From Tenrec ecaudatus (taxonomy: Eukaryota > Chordata > Mammalia > Afrosoricida > Tenrecidae), in contig NC_134545.1 in the NCBI RefSeq assembly GCF_050624435.1, positions 87,882,063 to 87,946,062 on the forward strand: DNA of 64,000 nucleotides, read 5' to 3'. The notes below the pieces were generated by a model. That model ran no database searches and was not told where the DNA came from. It saw only the letters and a program-made list of their open reading frames with translations. A program made the translations under genes and the position numbers. Positions within the stretch are counted from its first letter, which is position 1; each line of letters begins with the position of its first letter. This document shows positions 58,696-64,000 of this stretch, piece by piece.

Positions 58696-58781
58696 GGTTC
58701 ATAATTTATTGTACAAACTGAGTATCACATGATGAGTTGACATTCACTTCTCCAGGCATGAGAACTTAGCAGCTGAGAATC
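58690..58781 (-). other. ATP5MK: ATP5MK terminal noncoding exon (3' UTR)
   Basis: On the minus strand an acceptor tttttacag at 58782-58790 precedes about 75 bp that end at AATAAA. The layout (stop codon in the previous exon, short last exon) agrees with the known human gene. The exact cleavage site is inferred. Confidence 0.75.
58705..58710 (-). terminator. ATP5MK: ATP5MK poly(A) signal (AATAAA on minus strand)
   Basis: Plus-strand TTTATT gives a minus-strand AATAAA about 75 bp into the last noncoding exon of ATP5MK. It lies about 30 bp from the TAF5 signal. Confidence 0.8.
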
Positions 58782-58984
58782 CTGTAAAAACAAACACAGT
58801 GGTTTAGACAAAAATGTATTCAACATTAGTAAGCCATTTGATAATTATGATAGGGCTGCCCATGAGTCCTCTGAAATTAACTGTAATACTCGTGAAAGTA
58901 ATTAATACAAGTTAGCCTGTTGTTCGACCTTTAAAAAATAGTGACCAATGCAGTATGCAATACTGGAAGGCTAGTAGGTGTTCT

Positions 58985-59108
58985 ATTTTTTTTTAAAGAT
59001 CATTTTATTGGGGGCTCTTACAACAATCCAGACATCATGAATTGTATCAAGCATAGGTTGTCACCATTTCTAAACATTTACATTCTATTTGAACCCTTGG
59101 TATCAGCT
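58985..59108 (-). mobile_element. Tenrec L1-like 3' end, short copy
   Basis: T run, aaagatcattttattggggg, then a catcatgaattgtatcaagc block. Confidence 0.85.
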
Positions 59109-60078
59109 TATGTGCACTACTATTAATAAGAGCAACAAGTATGAAACTTTTTTAATACCTGAGATATAATTTCTCCATTTTTTTTTTTGCAATGGAATAT
59201 GGCTACCTTCTAAGAGGGCGCATCTAATATGGAAAATTGGGCAAAACAGTACCTGATTGTCAGGCACATATCATGGGCCACTGCATTCTGGGATATGCAG
59301 ATGTCCCATGGCAACCAGCTGTAGGAATGGGAAGCTTTTAGCAGAGGACGAATGCCCGTCTGGAGGAGATCTACATCAGATTAGTTCTGGGTGGGGCTCC
59401 GCCACATCACTTACTGCCGACATGACTCCCTAAGGGTGAGCGAGGGGTTCCGGGAGTAAGCGGGGGAGAGGTGGGAACAAAACCCCTGGAGAGTTAAAAG
59501 GACTACATAAAATTTGCAACTAGGAAACAAGCACACACAAAAAGCACCTGGTATGTGTGGGTGGCTAATAGCTAACAGGCATTTTGTAAAGAACTTAAGT
59601 CGCCAAGGAAGGCCTGTTAAACGGGAAAAAATTGGAACAGCAAGAAAAATACATATGGGAAAAATATATTTTACCAAGAAACTAAGAGTTACACGCCATT
59701 TTTACTCATCCAATTAGCAACAAAGAAATAGGCATTACTTCACATTGGTGGGAACAAGAGATTGCCTTTTAAACAGATGTACCATCCTTTGGGAAAGCAT
59801 TTTAACAACAAATCGGGTAATCAATACCTCAGAAGTGTTCATTTTAACTATAGATGTACTTCATCTGTGAAAGAGATCACATTCTCACGAATACTCATAC
59901 TAAAAACAATAAACACACTTGTTATAAGAAAATTATAGACAGATTCAAAGCGGTTACTGTTCTATGTTAAAAGTTAAACCAAAAAAAAAAACAAACCAAA
60001 TTGTGCACAAATGTTGGGCAGAGGGGCTTGGTCAGTATTTTTCTCAATATTGCTTTCATGTGACCTTTCCTACCATGG

Positions 60079-60255
60079 ATAGGAGCCCTGGTGTGGGATA
60101 CACATAACACTGCCAACCACAGGGCCATCAGCTCCTCCAAGGGAGGGAAAGGGGGCTTTCGATTCCTATAAGGATTGATAGTGGGGCACCATGTGAGCAG
60201 ATCTCCTCTGTCCTACAGGGTTGCTATGAGGAAACAATAGCAACGAACTGAACTT
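60079..60255 (+). repeat. AfroSINE
   Basis: gataggagccctggtgtggg, ggaaagggggctttcgattc, ctacagggttgctatgagga. Confidence 0.75.
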
Positions 60256-60973
60256 TGTCTCCATCATGGTCTTACAACTTCCACTAGATATGTACGTAAG
60301 TGGGACTATGCAAATAAGGTGCGTCTGGCCCATGAAGGCACTGGGTAGCTAGCTAACAATGCAAATAAAGTGCCATGCTGCTAGGCTTAAAAGAGAGCTA
60401 ATCCTGTAGCAAAGGGAAGGCCTCATGACTATCAAGAAAGAGCTGGGAGTGGAGCATATCCTTTGGACCCAGAGTTCCTGTGTTGGGAACCTGGAACCAA
60501 GAGAATGGCAGTGGTGTGCCAAACCACGAAGTGTTAGAAATGAGTGCTCTTGGATGAGAGGCTTGCTAGCAGGGTGGGGACTTATTAATGGTGGTAAAGA
60601 ACTTTGTTAACACTTTGCTGAGCTAGGCAGAGGTCAGGTCACCTAGAGGCTATCCTGAACCAAGACCTGTGTGCCAAGAAGTCTCTCCTGATCCTAACTC
60701 TTAATCAACTTTTCTGAAAACAAAACCCCGTAACTGCTTAGTGCTGTCTGGGAGTTCTGGTGTAGTAAATGCTCAGACCAAGCATAGGAAAAGAGTGCTG
60801 TGGGAGGAACGAATGGTTAGTGCCAGACTGGTAAAGTCAGGAGGCATGTCAGATCTCTTTCTATTTTTAGGAGAGGTCACCCCCACCCCACCCAAAACTA
60901 TTTTTATTGTGGGTGGTTGGGTGGGAAAACTAAAAATGACTGTATTATGAATGCATAAGGATCCATTTCTTAC

Positions 60974-61066
60974 CATTTACGATGCTTTCACAGCGGGAGT
61001 TTTTTTAGGTCTTAACTTGAAGTATAGGACCAGCAGAGCAATGCCCCCGTATGTGGCCAGCACACA
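60974..61066 (-). CDS. ATP5MK: ATP5MK second coding exon (stop codon 60977-60979)
   Basis: Acceptor tctcag, residues 30-58, then TAA and three bases before a gtaaga donor. The splice just after the stop joins to the 3' UTR exon at 58781. Confidence 0.93.
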
Positions 61067-61234
61067 CTGAGAAGAGAAGGAATAGCAGATTAGTTACACC
61101 TATTAGGTCTTAAATATAAATACTTAAGAAGTATCATTAATACTTACATTCATTCTACCCGTGAGAGTGTAAGAGTTGAAATATTTTTTAATGCCAGTGA
61201 ACTGGAATTGAGAATCGGCTTCTGGACCTGCCAT
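60977..61234 (-). CDS. ATP5MK: ATP5MK (USMG5/DAPIT), ATP synthase membrane subunit k, two coding exons
   Basis: The coding parts 61148-61234 (29 codons) and 60977-61066 (29 codons plus TAA) join in phase 0 across an 81 bp intron. They give a 58-residue protein, the same length as human. It opens MAGPEADSQFQFTGIKKYFN and ends KKTPAVKAS. One hydrophobic segment (about residues 30-46, VLATYGGIALLVLYF) is the single transmembrane helix, flanked by basic residues. The human protein is a small inner-membrane subunit of mitochondrial F1Fo ATP synthase, needed for complex stability and dimer/oligomer assembly. Differences from remembered human sequence are mild (S6A, A8S, Y10F, S37G, I41L, S49P, T58S). 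The gene converges on TAF5, as in human. The upstream noncoding exon is not recognised in the window. Confidence 0.95.
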
Positions 61235-61243
61235 GATTTCGAT
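61148..61243 (-). CDS. ATP5MK: ATP5MK first coding exon (start codon 61232-61234)
   Basis: Acceptor tttaaag, nine untranslated bases, then ATG GCA GGT and onward to AGA ATG AAT, donor gtaagt. Encodes residues 1-29. Confidence 0.94.
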
Positions 61244-62930
61244 CTTTAAAAAAAGAAAGAAAGCAATACATTGGTTTGGACACAAATTATTCTGTGTTTT
61301 TCATTTTAAAACACTTGAAAAAGTCACTGCAAAGGAATATGGTGAACTTTATGTCGTTTTCATCCAACACAGCAGTAGCAAAGATGGAAGATGGATTCAA
61401 TACAGCAACTTTTGGAAGACTGTATCTTGGTGGCTATTACATGAGCAGTCCAGAACACAGTCTAGAATGTAATCAAATCATTCAGCACAGGAAGAAGACA
61501 CAACGGTCACTACTAAATCCACTCTATGACGCAACATAGTCTAATGTTTTCATTTCAGGTTCCGTATACATTGTGGGGCACTGTATATTTTAGGAATTAA
61601 TCAGTTTCAACATTAATTAAAGCTTAAGTTGGCACTTATACTTCCTAGAAACAAAGGCAAATAAATTTTAATCATCTCAGGGAAGGGAAGGATCTTTTAA
61701 AATGTGGGGAAAGCAGATATTCCTAGTGTGTCAGCTGGCACAACCTCCCTGAAGTGCAACGTAGCTAAATCTATCCAGTAATACAATGAACACACTCATC
61801 TAGCGAGTCTGTCTTCAGGAATTTCCCTTGTGATAAAATATTACAACATAGAAACTTGTTTTGCTGTTCAAGGACAGTCACTGAAATACTACTTACACGG
61901 TATTTTAAAGAAAACAAAGAAAACAAACATGGAAAAACACTAAAAGTTCATTAAAGAGGAGGGACAAATTAGAGGAAATATAAGGTGGGCAGCTCTTTAT
62001 AGGAAGATGTCTCTATTGTCCAATAGAAATCACATTTCTCAGCTTTACAGAATTTATCAATGGCTCTGCCACAAATCTGTCTTGGAAGAAGTAAAGCCAG
62101 AATGTTCTTTAGAAATGAGGAGGCCAAGTTACTTCAGACATGTTATCAGGAGGGATCAGTCCCCAGAGAAAGATCTAACGTGGAGTCAGCGAGGGTTGTG
62201 ACTATGGTACAGGAACAGGCAGCTTCATTCTGGTGTACACGAGGTCACTTTAAGTTGGAACCAATTTCACAACACGTGACACAGTTCACTGCTGGTTTTT
62301 GAATTTGAGGTGTAGCAATCTATTTAATAAACTAAGTGACTATGAGACAAAATGGAGTTTGAAAACCACTAAAGTAATAGAAACAGGACCAAATACTTAT
62401 TTGTAATTATATTTTTAAAAACTGGAAGACCTTTTAAGAGTGGTCATTTCGATATCTACGCACTTTTTTACAAAGGCGTATATTTTCATTTGTAATAAAA
62501 AATAGCAAAGATCTATTTAGAAGTCATCAGAACATTAGAAAACTCACAAGTATGACCACCTATCTACGACAACCAACACCATGCCGAGTCAACTGGCAAC
62601 ATAGACAAGCTGGCCGAGGTTGGCAGGCAGTGGCAGAGACTCAGATGGCTCTTGATGAAATGGAAGAGGGAGAGATTTATGAGGGTGCTGTGGAAACTAG
62701 CACTGCCCCGCAGTTTAATCACTTAATTGTATTGATGTCCACAGAACTGGCCATGATAATTTGAGCTCAATGGCCTTAGTTATCTAGAAGAAATCCAAAT
62801 TTCCTTGGACCCCTTTATATTGAGAGGCTGTGGTCAGGTCACCCCAAGTGGGAAAATCTCCATAGAAAGAAATCTTTACAATGTTATCTTTTTTTTTGTT
62901 CTTTTTTTTATTTTTTTAAATTAAAAAATT
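61244..62930 (-). other. ATP5MK: ATP5MK upstream intron (part)
   Basis: Unique sequence plus an RTE fragment (61985-62290). The noncoding first exon of ATP5MK was not found before the window ends. Confidence 0.65.
61985..62290 (+). mobile_element. RTE LINE 3' fragment with C-terminal coding remnant
   Basis: One frame reads RRPSYFRHVIRRDQSPEKD, matching the RTE C-terminal signature L(R)YFGHVMRRDQSLEKD. It is followed by ggttgtgactatggtacagg, the tail region shared with the AfroSINE. Frame-broken and truncated. Confidence 0.8.
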
Positions 62931-62934
62931 TTTT

Positions 62935-64000
62935 TTTTGTATTTTACAATGTACCTTTTATATTCCTAGCTTACAAAACTTCCTACCCTCCCTCTGTTCA
63001 TCTTCAGGATACATTTTTTGGTTTATGGCATGAAGTAGACTTCCAGAAGAAAAGGGCTCTGTTAAATTATTCATGGACAGCTCCATTGTGTCCAATTCAA
63101 GCAATACTAGGGTGCTTTAAATGCCCTCTTGATATAAATGGGAAGAATGATGGTGACAGTCTCTAAATTATGACTGAAGGGAGGGGCAGAGTATAAAAAC
63201 TGAAATTATGCCAGGTTTTAAGGAAGGAATGCTTTTGAGATGGAGTAAGGAGTTGGGGCACTTCTGATGAGGTCAACAATGGGCACAGAGCCCAGAAATA
63301 GGTCTGCATCCTTTAGCAAAGTGCAGGCTACTTTAAGACACCTTGTGTGTTAACAATTCAATTTGTGGAACTAAACCCAAATCAGGGGCTTGCATCAACC
63401 CTTCCAAGTTCAGTCATGGGTGAGCAGTGAAATCATAACAGACTCAAATGTGGGAAACACGGGTGTACTAGACTGGTAACCAGAATGGGAACATTTACAG
63501 GTGAATACTTGGCTAGAAACAATCTCCTTGCTAGAACATCAGGGCAGAATGTACATTGGATAAGCAACCGAATCTCTGGGTCTGCGGAGTGGGAAACAAC
63601 AATGCCCAGCTCAAAGATGGCAGCCAACTCAGTTGCTTTTCCACAGTCCAGGCATAATCCAGTTTTCTGCATCAGGTTCCTAAAGGGGCCCAACCTCTTC
63701 CAAGTCTCTCATTCCAGGGCTCCAACTCTTGACTTTTCCTGCTTTGGTACAAAGACATAGTACCAAAGGAGACAATCACTGAAGACACTTATAATTGTGA
63801 ATTAATACTGCTAAATGGCAGTGCAGGAGGAAGGGTCCGAGTACTGGGGGGAGGGGAGAAGGTAACAGCGGGTTGATGTCTAATTCTTTCATGCCTTTCT
63901 CCACCAGTGAAATGGATATTTCGGAAATGATCCCACATGAGAAGTTGCTCCTGCTTTTTCTGTTCAAGATTGCTGTTCTTGGCCACCTACCTGGAATGCT
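62935..64000 (-). pseudogene. Probable processed retrocopy, parent unknown (runs off the window)
   Basis: On the minus strand the sequence is free of known repeats and ends ...aaggtacattgtaaaatac followed by an A-rich run at about 62880-62938. This is the look of a reverse-transcribed 3' UTR. Near the window edge a frame at 63986-63789 reads AKNSNLEQKKQEQLLMWDHF and ends at a stop, a plausible C-terminus. I do not recognise the protein, and ordinary unique intron sequence remains possible. Confidence 0.4.

Larger units (their letters stand above)
58782..60973 (-). other. ATP5MK: ATP5MK last intron
   Basis: Contains a short L1-like end (58985-59108), a SINE (60079-60255) and a diverged repeat-like stretch at 60410-60700. 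Elsewhere no named element. Confidence 0.75.

Noticed and set aside
58782-64000. miR-1307 near the 5' end of ATP5MK
   Set aside because: In human this microRNA lies at the ATP5MK 5' end, but no matching hairpin was seen. It probably lies beyond the window.

Overview
This window reads as nuclear DNA of an afrotherian mammal, most likely a tenrec such as Echinops telfairi. The evidence is threefold. There are three spliced mammalian genes. There are many tRNA-derived AfroSINE copies and RTE and L1 fragments of the afrotherian type. There is also a complete non-autonomous SPIN hAT element (10899-11095), a family known from tenrec but from few other mammals. Gene order matches human 10q24.33: PCGF6 (minus), TAF5 (plus), ATP5MK/USMG5 (minus). 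All exon borders were placed by hand from splice sites, reading-frame continuity and remembered human proteins.

Region by region. 1-7537 is the 3' flank of PCGF6 and holds only repeats. 7538-31636 is PCGF6: ten coding exons, total 345 residues, with its promoter CpG island at about 31140-31930. 31950-42880 is intergenic DNA packed with nested retrotransposons, including a solo LTR. 43038-57887 is TAF5: eleven coding exons, total 801 residues, with a CpG island over exon 1 and the poly(A) signal at 58673. ATP5MK faces TAF5 tail to tail; their poly(A) signals lie about 30 bp apart. Its coding exons are at 60977-61234, and its 5' noncoding exon was not found. The right edge (about 62935-64000) looks like part of a processed retrocopy of an unidentified gene.

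Roles: PCGF6 is the RING subunit of the variant Polycomb complex PRC1.6. TAF5 is the WD40/LisH scaffold of TFIID. ATP5MK (DAPIT) is a small membrane subunit of mitochondrial ATP synthase. They are separate housekeeping or chromatin genes that share a syntenic block, not a pathway.

The dominant repeat is a 3'-anchored, 5'-truncated retrotransposon, here called the 'tenrec L1-like 3'-end repeat'. Its sense strand ends in agcccctaataaaatgatt plus poly(A). Copies reach well over 1 kb without any recognisable reverse transcriptase. They carry 12-15 bp target-site duplications and often sit inside each other, inside SINEs or inside older repeats. No undescribed gene system was found. The items most worth a second look are insertion structures: a poly(A)-tailed U4 snRNA fragment, a minute poly(A)-tailed GC-rich insert, a telomere-repeat insert flanked by a 14 bp duplication, and an L1-like insertion 30 bp upstream of PCGF6 exon 6.
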